NCBI RefSeq assembly: GCF_024171925.1
Contig: NZ_JAMTCO010000005.1
Location: forward strand, 462,170-526,169
Direction: 5' to 3'
Length of the DNA stretch: 64,000 bases
DNA from: Actinokineospora diospyrosa
Lineage (GTDB): Bacteria > Actinomycetota > Actinomycetes > Mycobacteriales > Pseudonocardiaceae
Shown here: in pieces, positions 25,734 through 34,369 of the stretch
Layout of the letters: every line of letters starts with the position of its first letter
How positions within the stretch are numbered: position 1 is the first letter of the stretch
Translations under genes and position numbers: made by a program
The notes under the pieces: generated by a model
What the model was told of the DNA's origin: nothing
The model's database searches: none
Seen by the model: the letters and a program-made list of their open reading frames with translations, nothing else

Positions 25734-26663
25734 CTAGGCCGGATCCGGGGAAACGCCGGTCAACTCAGCCGTGCGCACCCACAATGTCCGGCCAACCGCA
25801 GGGTCGAGGGCCAATGATCGCGGTCGGGCCGGACCCACCGCCCCGTACATCTCGCCCGGCCCGGTGGGCCCGTAGTACCGGCCGCCCTCGACGTCGGCGG
25901 CGGTCGCGGCGTAGACCTGCGGGAGCACGGCCCGGTCCAGCGGCGCGGTGACCAGCCGGGTGCCAGCCCGCACGACGGCTGCCACACCGCGCCCAAGCGG
26001 GCCGGTGAGCCGCGAGCGCGCCGTGTTGCCCGCGAGCTCGGTGTTCGCCAGCCCCGGGTGCGCGGCGACGCTGACCAGGTCGAGTCCGGCCGCCTGGGCC
26101 CTGCGGTGCAGTTCGACGGCGAAGACCAGGTTCGCCAGCTTGGACTGGGCGTAAGCGGCACCGGCCCGGTAGCGGCGGCGCTCGAAGTTCAGGTCCGTGA
26201 TGTCGAACCCGCCGTTGCGGTGCGCCACGCTCGACACGGTCACCACCCGGGCCCCCGGGGTCGCCCGCAGCGCGGGCATGACCAGCCAGGTCAGCGCGGC
26301 GTGCCCGAGGTGGTTGGTGCCGATCTGCGACTCGAACCCGTCGGCGGTCAGCGCGTGCGGCGGCACCATCACCCCGGCGTTGTTGACCAGCACGTCCAGC
26401 CGGTCACCGGTGCGCTCGCGCACCTGCTCGGCCGCGGCCCGCACCGATCCCAGGTCGGCCAGGTCCAGCTCCAGCAGTTCGGCCGCGCCGGTCACCGACC
26501 GCAGGGCCACCCGCCCGCGCTCGACCGAGCGGCAGGCCATCAGCACGTGCGCGCCGTGCTCGCTGAGCAGCTGCGCCGTGCGCAGGCCCAGCCCCGAGTT
26601 CGCCCCGGTGACCAGCGCGGTCTTCCCGGCCAGATCGGGGATGTCGGCAGCCGACCAGCTCAT
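25734..26663 (-). CDS. short-chain dehydrogenase/reductase (retinol-dehydrogenase/WWOX-like)
   Basis: A 309-aa Rossmann enzyme: TALVTGANSGLGLRTAQLL (NAD(P) motif TGxxxGxG), DVLVNNAGVM, catalytic Ser in VVTVSSVAHRN and YAQSKLAN (YxxxK). The overall pattern fits the SDR group annotated as protochlorophyllide-reductase/retinol-dehydrogenase-like in actinomycetes. ATG 26663 follows GGAGGGGG. Natural substrate unknown. Ends 17 bases before the lipA start, so possibly co-transcribed with lipA. Confidence 0.87.
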   Translation of the reverse strand: MSWSAADIPDLAGKTALVTGANSGLGLRTAQLLSEHGAHVLMACRSVERGRVALRSVTGAAELLELDLADLGSVRAAAEQVRERTGDRLDVLVNNAGVMVPPHALTADGFESQIGTNHLGHAALTWLVMPALRATPGARVVTVSSVAHRNGGFDITDLNFERRRYRAGAAYAQSKLANLVFAVELHRRAQAAGLDLVSVAAHPGLANTELAGNTARSRLTGPLGRGVAAVVRAGTRLVTAPLDRAVLPQVYAATAADVEGGRYYGPTGPGEMYGAVGPARPRSLALDPAVGRTLWVRTAELTGVSPDPA

Positions 26664-26722
26664 GGCGTCCCCCTCCTTCGCGTGTACTACCCGAGGGTAG
26701 GCACGGGGCACTGAGGAACCGC

Positions 26723-27223
26723 TCAGGCGCTCGCGGCGAACCGGCGCGCCAGGTGTCGCAGGGGCCGCCGCGGCGGGGTGGTGCTCAGCAGGGCGGTGAA
26801 GGCGGCGCCGACCCGGGTGATCTCCGCCCGCGCGTCGGCGGGTTCGGCCAGGCCCGCGGCCAGCGCCAGCATCCGCTGCTCGCTCTCCAGGCCGGGCCGC
26901 AGCACCTCAGGACTCGCGGCGGCGTGGGCGTCGAGGACCGCGCGCAGCAGCGCGTGCTCGGTGGCGGTGTCCAACCACGCCCGGGTGACCGCGTCGACCA
27001 GGTCGACCCCGGCATCACGCTCGGCGTCGGCCATCGCGAGCCCCACCCGCCCGGTCAACTTGAGCGTCCACCGGTAGTGCAGCGCGAGCAGCACCTGCCC
27101 CGGGCTGTCGAACAACTCGGCGACCTCCCCGGTGAACGGAACCGCGCCGCCGGGGTCGTGCCTCAGGTGCTCGAGCACCCCGTCGAGCGCGGCCCGCCTG
27201 CGGTGGTAGTCCGACCAGCTCAT
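26723..27223 (-). CDS. hypothetical helical protein divergent from a TetR regulator
   Basis: A 166-aa mostly helical, soluble protein (DYHRRRAALDGVLEHLRHDPGG..., DSPGQVLLALHYRWTLKL, ...PEVLRPGLESEQRMLALAAGLA). The family is not recognised. ATG 27223 follows GGGAGG. It is transcribed away from the TetR gene with the operator-like palindromes at 27250-27317 between them, so it is the likely regulated partner. Confidence 0.75.
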   Translation of the reverse strand: MSWSDYHRRRAALDGVLEHLRHDPGGAVPFTGEVAELFDSPGQVLLALHYRWTLKLTGRVGLAMADAERDAGVDLVDAVTRAWLDTATEHALLRAVLDAHAAASPEVLRPGLESEQRMLALAAGLAEPADARAEITRVGAAFTALLSTTPPRRPLRHLARRFAASA

Positions 27224-27249
27224 CCACAACCTCCCCCGGACCTTGCGCG

Positions 27250-27317
27250 CATACCACGGGTCTGCGGCATACCGTCGGTATGACCCCAACGTACCACGGG
27301 TACGTACCGCCGGTATG
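27250..27317. promoter_or_regulatory. Cluster of palindromic operator-like sites (TetR)
   Basis: CATACCGTCGGTATG (27268-27282) is a perfect palindrome about its central base. GTACCACGGGTAC (27291-27303) is a second, and TACCGCCGGTA (27305-27315) a third; a half-like CATACCACGGGT lies near 27250. All share the core TACC...GGTA and sit between divergent start codons, so they are good candidates for binding by the adjacent TetR protein. Confidence 0.75.
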
Positions 27318-27340
27318 TCCCGCGGCGGGCATCTAGGGTT

Positions 27341-27967
27341 GTGAGCGTGCCGACACTGCGTCCCCGCCGGGAGGACTACAGCGAGTCGACCAGGCAGGCC
27401 CTGGTCGACTCCGCCGTGGCGCTGTTCACCAAACAGGGCTACGCCGCTACGTCACTCGACGCCATCGCCAAGCGCGCCCGGGTGACCAAAGGCGCGCTGT
27501 ACCACCACTTCAGCGGCAAACAAGCGGTCTTCGAAGCCGCCTTCAGCGCAGTGGAAAAGGCCGTCCTGGCCCGCCTCGGCGAGATCGTCACCGGCCCCGG
27601 CACCCCCTGGGACCGCGCGGTCAGCGGCCTGCAGGCCTACGTGCAGGTCTGCCTAGAGCCCTCGTACCAACGCATCGCCATCCACGAGGGCCCGGTCGTG
27701 ATGGGCTGGGAACGCTGGCGCGAGGCCGAGGAGCACTTCAGCTTCGGCCTGGTCAAATCCGCCATCGAAGCCCTCATCGCCGCAGGCGAAATCGACGACC
27801 TCCCCCTGGAAGTAACCGCCCGCATCCTCTTCGGCGCCCTACAAACCGGCGCCGCAATCATCGCGGGCGCGGACAACCCCAAACAAGCCAGCACCGAGGT
27901 CTCCCGCACGATCATCCGAGTCCTAGAAGGAATGCGAGTACCCCCCACTCCCGACCCGCTCCGCTGA
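27341..27967 (+). CDS. TetR/AcrR family transcriptional regulator
   Basis: A 208-aa regulator: N-terminal TetR DNA-binding domain (STRQALVDSAVALFTKQGYAATSL..IAKRARVTKGALYHHF.GKQAVF) with the classical HTH, and a ligand-binding C-terminal domain (VSGLQAYVQVCL..., RILFGALQTGAAIIAGAD). GTG 27341 or 27347 is the start. Divergent from the 166-aa protein and preceded by three palindromes, implying autoregulation plus control of that neighbour. Ligand unknown. Confidence 0.88.
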   Translation: MSVPTLRPRREDYSESTRQALVDSAVALFTKQGYAATSLDAIAKRARVTKGALYHHFSGKQAVFEAAFSAVEKAVLARLGEIVTGPGTPWDRAVSGLQAYVQVCLEPSYQRIAIHEGPVVMGWERWREAEEHFSFGLVKSAIEALIAAGEIDDLPLEVTARILFGALQTGAAIIAGADNPKQASTEVSRTIIRVLEGMRVPPTPDPLR

Positions 27968-27968
27968 A

Positions 27969-28241
27969 CACTCGGAACCACCGCACCAACCCAGCCTCCG
28001 TCTGGTGGGGCCTAGTCCAGCCCCTGGGCACTCGGAAGCCCCTGGTGCCATCACGCCCTCCATCAGGTCTGCCCCGCGCTTCTCGGACCCGGCGGTGCCA
28101 ACCTGCGCCCCGTCAGGTCCGCCCCAACCCACCCGCTCAGCCCATGGACACTCGGACCCAACGGTGCCAGCCTGCGCCCCGTCAGGTCCGCCCCGACCCA
28201 CCTTCCCAGCCCCGCGCAGTCGGAGTCGCTGGTGCCAAATG
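27969..28241. repeat. Four degenerate ~67-bp direct repeats left of A3 (reverse orientation)
   Basis: Units with CACTCGGACCC..CGGTGCCA..CTGCGCCCCGTCAGGTCCGCCCC recur about every 67 bp. They are the reverse complement of the units right of A2, so unit orientation relative to the inverted repeat is conserved. Confidence 0.75.
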
Positions 28242-28382
28242 CTCGATGGGGCGGACTTGTTTTGCGTGGGGGGCAACACCCGTAGCGTTTCCGCGCGGCA
28301 GGGCCTGCTTTTGGGCCCCTGCTTTGCGGTTCTGCCACGGGTGTTGTAGGGGCCCCGCGCAAAACAAGTTCGCCCCATCGAG
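28242..28382. repeat. Repeat family A, copy A3 (inverted orientation)
   Basis: Arms 28242-28268 and 28356-28382 pair over 27 positions with G/T wobbles. The arm sequence is of the TTTTGCG type. The inner stem is CAACACCCGT/ACGGGTGTTG, changed at both strands relative to CGACACCCGT/ACGGGTGTCG in A1, another compensatory pair. Confidence 0.9.
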
Positions 28383-29064
28383 CTTTCCGCATTGTCGCGT
28401 TTCCCGCCGAATGCCGAAGACGAGGCGTCCACCGGAGCCGAAGGCGGAGGCCCGAATCTCTTGCGACGCATCCCCAGCCCGGGCATGCGTCAAGATCAAC
28501 CTGATCGAAAGCCCCCAAATACACAGCCTACCGCGCAGCACCGACAAAACAGGAGCGGCGAACAGAGCCTGTGGACAACCGAACCCGTTGTGGACAACCC
28601 GACCCCACAACCAGCCCCGCAAGATCATCTGCCACAAGAGCCCCCGATATACAGCCTACCGACGGAGGCCGACAGAACAGGCGCAGCGAACAGCACCTGT
28701 GGGCAGTCAAAGCCCTTGTGGACAACCAACCACAGCAAACGGAAACCGCAGCAAGCGTGCCGCAGCAAACGCCACACCAAGTGCCCACCGCAGCGAGCAC
28801 CCACCACAGGAAACCCACACCAAGCGCCACATCACAGCAAAGCCACACCAACCGCCCACCACAGTTAGCTCCGCAGCCAACGCCCCACCGCAGCCAACGC
28901 CACACCAGGCGCCAACCACAGTTAGCGCCGCAGCCAACGCCCTACCGCAGCCAACGCCTCACCGCAGCTGGTGCCGCAGTGAGTGCTCTCCCCTTCGCAA
29001 CCATCCCCAGCTACAGTCTCCGCCGTTCGGGGGAATGCCCCCTCGTCTACCTGGGGGTAGTCCC
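28383..29064. other. Gene-free A/C-rich region with direct repeats and DnaA-type boxes
   Basis: No credible gene. Two ~86-bp direct copies lie at about 28511-28597 and 28640-28725 (CAGCCTACC..., AACAG..GCGAACAG, GTGGACAAC). The sequence TGTGGACAA, i.e. TTGTCCACA on the other strand, the Streptomyces-type DnaA box, occurs at 28570, 28589 and 28717, with a variant TGTGGGCAG at 28698. From about 28740 to 28975 the top strand is strongly A/C-biased with repeats such as GCAGCCAACGCC, CCACAGTTAGC and ACCGCAG. The stretch 28980-29064 is the upstream region of the next gene. Confidence 0.7.
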
Positions 29065-30090
29065 GTGTCGCTAGAACCTGTCCTCACCCGCTCCGCCCTG
29101 TCCGACCCCACCACCGCCACCCTGCACGCCCTGCGCCGCGCCCTGGACTGGCGCAAAGTCCTCCCCCTCGTCAACGTCGTGCTCGCTGCGGTGGTCGCTT
29201 GGTACGGCAACCATGCGCTGGGTAGCACCGCTGTCACCGGTCTCCTCTTGGTACTGGGAGCGGTCAGCCTGGCCCAAGGCGTTTACGCGCTACGTGTGCG
29301 CCAAATCTCTCTGCGCAACGTAGGCATGCTCAGGGAACAGCCGTGGACCTCTGTGGACATCCAGGTCCTGCGCGGGACCACGGGTATCACCGATCTGCGC
29401 GTCGAGGGCGCCACGACCGCACTGCGGGTGTTCTCGCTCACCGCCGCTCACCGGGCCGTGTTGCGGCGCACCGGTCGGGCTTGGTTGGTCGGTCCGGATG
29501 CCGAGGGCGTCGCCGCGATCCGGGTGGAGGGGTCGCACGAGGCGTGGCCCGCCCGGGTGCTGTCGACCGTGCCCGCGCAGCGACCGGTGCCCGCCCCCGA
29601 CAAGGTCGAGCCCACCGCCCGAGCCGCGGCGGTGCGGAGCAAGCGGATCACCATGGCCCTGGTCTTCCTGCCGGTTTTCCTGCTGTACGCCCTGTACACG
29701 GCGACCATGTTCGGCGGGTTCGAGCTGCTGCTGTTCCTCATCGGACTGACTCCCGCGCTGCTCGTCGGGCTGCTCCTGGTCGCGATCCGGCACCGGTTGG
29801 CCGATCGGCGGTTGCCCGCCCTGGTCCGCGCGGGCGGCTGGGTCCAGGTCGAGGCCACCGTCCACTCCCGAGCCCAGCGCGCGGACGCGACCGCCGAGGC
29901 GCACATCACGCTCCGCCGCGCCGACGGCAGCGCGGTGGCCGTCGTGTCGCGCAACGCCCCCGTCGACCTGCTCGGCGCGATCACCGACACCGGCGTGGTC
30001 TGGGTGGCAGGCACTGTCGAGACAGGACAGACGATCGCGCTGGGCTTCCCCGGGTACCCGCTGGTCGCTGCGGCCAAAGTCACAGGGTAG
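29065..30090 (+). CDS. hypothetical four-helix membrane protein, first of a tandem paralog group
   Basis: A 341-aa protein, start GTG 29065 after GGGGTAG. Two membrane helices at ~33-78 (VLPLVNVVLAAVVAWYG..., VTGLLLVLGAVSLAQGVYAL) and two at ~198-245 (ALVFLPVFLLYALYTATMF, LLLFLIGLTPALLVGLLLV) alternate with soluble regions. The C-terminal block VDLLGAITDTGVVWVAG...GFPGYPLVA is shared with the next gene. The family is unknown to me; the PH-like or bPH2 type of beta domain is possible for the segment between the helix pairs, but I cannot confirm it. Function unknown. Confidence 0.8.
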   Translation: MSLEPVLTRSALSDPTTATLHALRRALDWRKVLPLVNVVLAAVVAWYGNHALGSTAVTGLLLVLGAVSLAQGVYALRVRQISLRNVGMLREQPWTSVDIQVLRGTTGITDLRVEGATTALRVFSLTAAHRAVLRRTGRAWLVGPDAEGVAAIRVEGSHEAWPARVLSTVPAQRPVPAPDKVEPTARAAAVRSKRITMALVFLPVFLLYALYTATMFGGFELLLFLIGLTPALLVGLLLVAIRHRLADRRLPALVRAGGWVQVEATVHSRAQRADATAEAHITLRRADGSAVAVVSRNAPVDLLGAITDTGVVWVAGTVETGQTIALGFPGYPLVAAAKVTG

Positions 30091-30131
30091 CGCGGGATAA
30101 CGACGCGATCGCGCTCAGCGATCATGAGAGT

Positions 30132-31160
30132 GTGCCCGTGACCGCGCAGTGCCCCGTCGCCCCGCCCGAGTCGCTGCTGCCCGCGGCCGCCGACCCGACC
30201 ACGACGATCCTGATGTGGGTGCAGCACCTGCGGCGCACCTACCTCGTGCACGGCACCAAGTTCATGTTCGCGGCGGCCGCCATCACGGCCATCACCGGTG
30301 CGATCAACGCCACTGCGGAGTTCAACTTCCGGTTTCTCGCGTTCCCGCTGTTCTACTGCGCCATCGCCGTCCTCCAGTTGTCGCCGCTGGGCCCCGGCCG
30401 GTGGGCTCTGAAGACCGACGCGCTCCAGGTCTTGCCGTGGCGACCGGCTCCCGCCCGCGTGCTGCGCGGCCGCCGCGCGACGGCCGCGCTCGAGGTGGTC
30501 GTCGACGGCGAGCCGGTGGTGTTGGACGCCCGGATCGACCCGGCCCACCTGGCGATGGTCACCGACACGGTGTGGCTGGTGCCCGTCGAGGGCCCGGCGT
30601 TCCTGCTGCGCGTGCCCGGGTCGCGGGAACTGTTCCCCGCCAGGCGTGGCAAGCCGGTCGAGGCGACCGCGGTCGCCCCGGTCGAGGTCACCGAGCGCTG
30701 GGCACTCTCCCTGCGCGGAACGCTCCTCTCGGTGGCGGGGCAGTTCGGCTGGGGCGCGGGTTTGGCCGCAGTGCTCGGGGCGGTGCTGCTCGGTCCGGTC
30801 GCCGCCGCCCTGACGCTGCTGTCGGTCGTGGTGATCGCCGTCCCCGTCTTGGCGCTGACCCTGCGCCACCGGCTTTCCGACTTCCGCCTCCCCGGTCTGG
30901 TCCGCACCGCCGACTGGGTCCGCGCCGAGGCCCAGCTGTCCCCCTGGCGATCCCGCCGCGACGGCACCGCCAGCGCCACCGCGACCCTGACGCTCCCGGA
31001 CGGCACCATCCGCACCGCCACGATGCCCGCCGCCACCGTCGACCTCCTCGGCGCCGTCTTCGACAGCTCAACCCTGTGGATCGGCGGCACCACCGGCCGC
31101 GTCGCCGTCGGCTTCCCGGGCTACCCCCACGTCGCTGTCGCCGACCTGACGAGCCCGTGA
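30132..31160 (+). CDS. hypothetical four-helix membrane protein, second tandem paralog
   Basis: A 342-aa paralog of the product of 29065-30090 with the same layout: helices at ~40-85, soluble beta region (ARIDPAHLAMVTDTVWLVPVEGPAFLLRVPGS), helices at ~200-250, and a C-terminal VDLLGAVFDSSTLWIGG...GFPGYPHVAV. Opening DPTTTILMWVQHLRRTYLVHGTKFMFA parallels DPTTATLHALRRALDWRKVLP of the first. GTG 30132 or 30138 is the start. Its TGA overlaps a GTG that begins the decayed third copy. Confidence 0.8.
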   Translation: MPVTAQCPVAPPESLLPAAADPTTTILMWVQHLRRTYLVHGTKFMFAAAAITAITGAINATAEFNFRFLAFPLFYCAIAVLQLSPLGPGRWALKTDALQVLPWRPAPARVLRGRRATAALEVVVDGEPVVLDARIDPAHLAMVTDTVWLVPVEGPAFLLRVPGSRELFPARRGKPVEATAVAPVEVTERWALSLRGTLLSVAGQFGWGAGLAAVLGAVLLGPVAAALTLLSVVVIAVPVLALTLRHRLSDFRLPGLVRTADWVRAEAQLSPWRSRRDGTASATATLTLPDGTIRTATMPAATVDLLGAVFDSSTLWIGGTTGRVAVGFPGYPHVAVADLTSP

Positions 31161-31442
31161 GCGCGGGCAGGCGGTTCCTGCTGATCCTGGTCGGGGTCGG
31201 CTACGCCCTCGGCACCCTCATGCTCACCATCGCCGACCCGGCGCGCGGGCTCGTCACGGGCGCGGCTCTGCGGTGCAGTGGACGGCTCGGTGTGGCACGC
31301 CGACATGGCCGCCGCGCCGCGCGCCCTGGTGGAGCAGTTGGCCGCGACCGGCGGGATCTGGGTAGCGGGGGCGGGAACCCAAGTGGCCGTCGGCTACCCG
31401 GACCGCTCGCTGATCGCAGTGGCCCGACTCAGCTCTCGCTGA
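31157..31442 (+). pseudogene. remnant of a third paralog, internally deleted and frameshifted
   Basis: Starting GTG 31157 (GTGA overlap with the preceding gene) the frame encodes a signal-like SAGRRFLLILVGVGYALGTLML. Near 31269-31281 the family resemblance moves to another frame: DGSVWHADMAAAPRALVEQL..., then GGIWVAGAGTQVAVGYPDRSLIAVARLSS and a stop at 31440-31442. The tail aligns with GVVWVAG...ALGFPGYPLVAAA and STLWIGG...AVGFPGYPHVAVA of the two intact paralogs. About 250 codons of the middle are missing, so it is a broken copy. Confidence 0.75.
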
Positions 31443-31558
31443 CCACAGTCCCGGCGGCCCTATGGGAACCGACGGCAGCTCCGCCCTTCCCGCCACCGAC
31501 CGCTCCGCCCTCCCGCTGGACGCTCCACCCCCGCCGCCCAACGGCGACGGCCTCGCGC
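31443..31558. other. Short gap after the pseudogene
   Basis: No gene or motif recognised; ordinary high-GC intergenic sequence leading into repeat B5. Confidence 0.4.
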
Positions 31559-31680
31559 GCGGCCCAGCCCCCACCCTCTCCGGGGGGCGGCCCCGGTGCC
31601 AGTCTACCGGTTCTGACCTGCGGAGAAAGAGGTTCCGGAAAGTTGTGGACAGGCCGGGGGGTTGTGGATAACTCTGGATG
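31559..31680. repeat. Repeat family B, copy B5 (reverse orientation)
   Basis: Reverse-complement copy of the elements at 49.1-53.3 kb: GCGGCCCAGCCCCCACCCTC, the block GGTGCCAGTCTACCGG, then the DnaA-type box TGTGGATAA at 31663-31671 (TTATCCACA on the minus strand), with a second box-like TGTGGACAG at about 31643. The box-to-GTAGACTGG spacing is close to the other copies. Confidence 0.75.
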
Positions 31681-31681
31681 G

Positions 31682-31938
31682 TCGGCGCCGTTCCGGGCAG
31701 GTGGGTGTCCCGGGGAGGGGTGAGCCGCTCCGGGGAGGTAAGCGTCCCGTGGAAAGGGAGGGGTCGGCGCCGTTAGGGGAGGTGGGGGTCCCCGGAGGTG
31801 GGGTGACGCTGTTCCGGGTAGGTAGGCCAGCCCCACGGAAAGAGGGTCTGATGCCACTCCGAGGACGTGAGGTGTCCTGGAGGGTGGGTCGGTGCTGTTC
31901 CGGGGAGGTGGGGCACCCCGGGGGAAGGCGGGTCGATG
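31682..31938. repeat. Degenerate ~40-46 bp GC-rich tandem repeats
   Basis: About six imperfect units built on GCCGTTCCGGGGAGGTGGG followed by a GTCCCCGG-like end. They lie between repeat B5 and the lipB stop. No protein product is plausible. Confidence 0.6.
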
Positions 31939-32047
31939 CCCGCGCCAGTGAAGTAGGCGGCACGCGGGGGCGTGGAGCCATCGCACAGGGCGCGGGCGAC
32001 CGCGGGGCTGTGGTCCGACAGGCCAATGGGGCAGCCTGCGAAAGGGG

Positions 32048-32785
32048 TCAGGTCTGGGCGGCCAGCGCGAAGGTGACGCCGGGGCTGGTGGGTTCGGTTC
32101 GGCGGACCCAGTGCTCGCTGACCGGCAGGATGCCGTCGAGGGCCTCGGGGATCGCGACCGCCGCCAGGGCCAGTACCTCGGCGACGGTCACCGTCCGGCC
32201 CAGTTCTTCCGACAGCGAGGTCACGCCCGCGTCGCGGATGCCGCACGGGACGATGGTGTCGAAGGCGGACAGGTCGGCGTCGCAGTTGATCTGGAAGCCG
32301 TGCAGGGTGACGCTGCGTTGGACGCGGATGCCGATGGCGCCGATCTTGCGCTCCGGGCGGCCGTCGCCTGCGGGCAGCCAGACGCCGCTGCGGCCCTCGA
32401 CGCGGCCGGTGGGCAGGCCGAGGCGGGCGCACACCGCGATGAGGCCCTCCTCCAGGCGGCGCACGTAGTCGACCACGTCGACCGGGTCGGACAGCTTGAT
32501 GATCGGGTAGCCGACCAGTTGGCCGGGGCCGTGCCAGGTGATCTTGCCGCCGCGGTCGACGTCGATGACCGCGGTGCCGTCGGTGGGGCGTTCCTCCGGG
32601 GTGGTGCGCTTGCCCGCGGTGAACACCGACGGGTGTTCCAGCAGCAGCAGCGTGTCCTCGCCGGTGCCCTCCGCGCGCGCGTCCACCAGGTCGCGCTGCG
32701 TGGCCCAGGCCTCGTGGTAGTCGATCGTGCCGACTTCGCGCACCGCCACCGGGTGGGTGTCGGCGCGGCAGGAGAAGGTGCTCAC
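32048..32785 (-). CDS. lipB: lipoyl(octanoyl) transferase
   Basis: Transfers octanoate from ACP to the lipoyl domains, the substrate for LipA. 245 aa with the family signatures [29 protein letters not shown] and the catalytic [14 protein letters not shown] (Cys) plus the conserved Lys in [13 protein letters not shown] 32785 overlaps the TGA of the upstream PAP2 gene, giving a three-gene coupled string 34262 to 32048 just after the E2 gene, the lipoylation target. Confidence 0.97.
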   Translation of the reverse strand: MSTFSCRADTHPVAVREVGTIDYHEAWATQRDLVDARAEGTGEDTLLLLEHPSVFTAGKRTTPEERPTDGTAVIDVDRGGKITWHGPGQLVGYPIIKLSDPVDVVDYVRRLEEGLIAVCARLGLPTGRVEGRSGVWLPAGDGRPERKIGAIGIRVQRSVTLHGFQINCDADLSAFDTIVPCGIRDAGVTSLSEELGRTVTVAEVLALAAVAIPEALDGILPVSEHWVRRTEPTSPGVTFALAAQT

Positions 32786-33390
32786 CCCCCGAGCGTACGC
32801 GCGGGCAGCAGCCGCAGCGCGACCCCGGCCAGCAGCCCGACGGCCACCACGCCCACCGTCGCGCCCACCACGTCGGTCAGCCAGTGCACGTCGAGCAGCA
32901 CCCGGCACAGCGCGGCGACCACGACCGCCACCGCGGACACGGCGACCACCAGCCGCAGCCGGTGGGCCGCCAGCCACGCGCACAGCACGACCGCGGTGAA
33001 CGCCACCGACGCCACCGACACCACGTGCCCGCTGGGGAAGCTGAAGTCCGGGTAGTCGCGCGGGCGTGCCCGGTCGAACACCGGCTTCACCAGCGACACC
33101 GCCCGGCACACCGCCAGCAGCAGCACGCACCGCAGCAGCAGCCCCATCAGCCGGGGTCTGCCCCGGTTCACCAGGGCCGCCACGACCAACCCGAGTGCCG
33201 CCACCGCAGGCAGTACCGGGCCGAGCACCAGGCTGCCCGCGTACGCGACCCGGCCCGCCGTGCCCTGCCAGTCGCCGCCGAGGGTGTCGGCGACCGCCAC
33301 GTCCACCCCGGGCGCCGCACCGGAGACCAGCTTGCCCAGCACCAGGAACAGACCCAGCAGCAGCACGCCGAGGGTGGCGAGCCGCCTCAC
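32782..33390 (-). CDS. PAP2-family phosphatase (undecaprenyl-diphosphatase-like)
   Basis: A 202-aa membrane enzyme with the three acid-phosphatase motifs: [16 protein letters not shown] and a C-terminal [15 protein letters not shown]. Five to six hydrophobic segments. Members dephosphorylate isoprenyl or phosphatidyl phosphates at the membrane. GTG 33390 overlaps the upstream stop; it is coupled to lipB downstream, which looks fortuitous functionally. Confidence 0.9.
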   Translation of the reverse strand: MRRLATLGVLLLGLFLVLGKLVSGAAPGVDVAVADTLGGDWQGTAGRVAYAGSLVLGPVLPAVAALGLVVAALVNRGRPRLMGLLLRCVLLLAVCRAVSLVKPVFDRARPRDYPDFSFPSGHVVSVASVAFTAVVLCAWLAAHRLRLVVAVSAVAVVVAALCRVLLDVHWLTDVVGATVGVVAVGLLAGVALRLLPARTLGG

Positions 33391-34262
33391 CGCGCCTCCG
33401 TGGCCGCCAGCGCCCGCTCGATGGTGTCGTACTGGAACCGGAACCCGTTGTCCCGCAACACCTTCGGCGCGACCAGTTGGCTGCGCAGGATCTCGTCGGC
33501 GAACTCCCCGGTCGCCAGGCGCAGCGCGGCGCGGGGCACCGGCAGGAAAGCGGCGCGGGACTTGGTCTTGGCGAAGGCGCGGGTGAACTCGGCGTTGGTG
33601 ACCGGCGCGGGCCCGACCAGGTTCACCGGGCCGGAGATGTCGTTGTGCAGCACGAAGGCCAGCGCGGCCACCTCGTCGTCCAGGTGGATCCACGGCATGT
33701 ACTGGGTGCCGTCGCCGAGCCGACCGCCGAGGCCGAGGAAGAACAGCGGCCGCAACCGACCCAGCAGCCCGCCGCGCCGCGACAGCACCTGCGCCGAGCG
33801 CGCCAGCACCACCCGCGCCCCGGCCGCAGCCGCCGTCGCGGCCTCCCAGCGCAGGCACAGCTCGGCCAGGAAACCCGAGCCGACCGGGGTCGCCTCGTCG
33901 GCGGGACCGGCGGTGTCGCCGTAGTAGCCGACCGCGGAACCGTTGACCAGCACCGGGATCGAGTGCTCGGCGACCGCGGCGGCCAGCACCTCGGTCGGCT
34001 CGACCCGCGAGTCGAGCAGCACCTGCTTGCGGGCGTGGCTCCACCGCCGGTCGCCGATCCCGGCGCCGCACAGGTTCACCACGGCGTCCACCCCGGACAG
34101 CGCGCCCTCGGCGATGACCCCGGCTGGCGGGTCCCAGGTGCGCTCGTCGGGGGCCTGCGCCGGGCGCCGCACCAACCGCAGCACCTCGTCGCCCTCGGCG
34201 CGCAACCTGGCCACGAGGGCGGATCCGATGAGGCCGGAGGACCCGGCGACGAGTACGCGCAT
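33387..34262 (-). CDS. TIGR01777-family NAD-dependent epimerase/dehydratase-like protein
   Basis: A 291-aa extended-SDR protein: [19 protein letters not shown] (NAD-binding), [28 protein letters not shown], and the C-terminal DUF1731 block [20 protein letters not shown]. The family includes cell-division-linked SulA homologs of unclear activity. ATG 34262. In mycobacteria a homolog lies between the E2 gene and lipB as here. Confidence 0.9.
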   Translation of the reverse strand: MRVLVAGSSGLIGSALVARLRAEGDEVLRLVRRPAQAPDERTWDPPAGVIAEGALSGVDAVVNLCGAGIGDRRWSHARKQVLLDSRVEPTEVLAAAVAEHSIPVLVNGSAVGYYGDTAGPADEATPVGSGFLAELCLRWEAATAAAAGARVVLARSAQVLSRRGGLLGRLRPLFFLGLGGRLGDGTQYMPWIHLDDEVAALAFVLHNDISGPVNLVGPAPVTNAEFTRAFAKTKSRAAFLPVPRAALRLATGEFADEILRSQLVAPKVLRDNGFRFQYDTIERALAATEAR

Positions 34263-34323
34263 GCCCTGATCGTCCCAACCATCCCGCTCGCCCGCACGCT
34301 CGGGTGATCATCGCCGGGACGGC

Positions 34324-34357
34324 GCGACGGCCGCCTCCCCGGGGAGACGGCCGTCGC
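34324..34357. terminator. Terminator hairpin after sucB
   Basis: GCGACGGCCG (34324-34333) pairs with CGGCCGTCGC (34348-34357), with an inner CTCCCC/GGGGAG stem. Lies just past the E2 stop codon on the minus strand. Confidence 0.75.
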
Positions 34358-34369
34358 GGTGTTCAGCTA

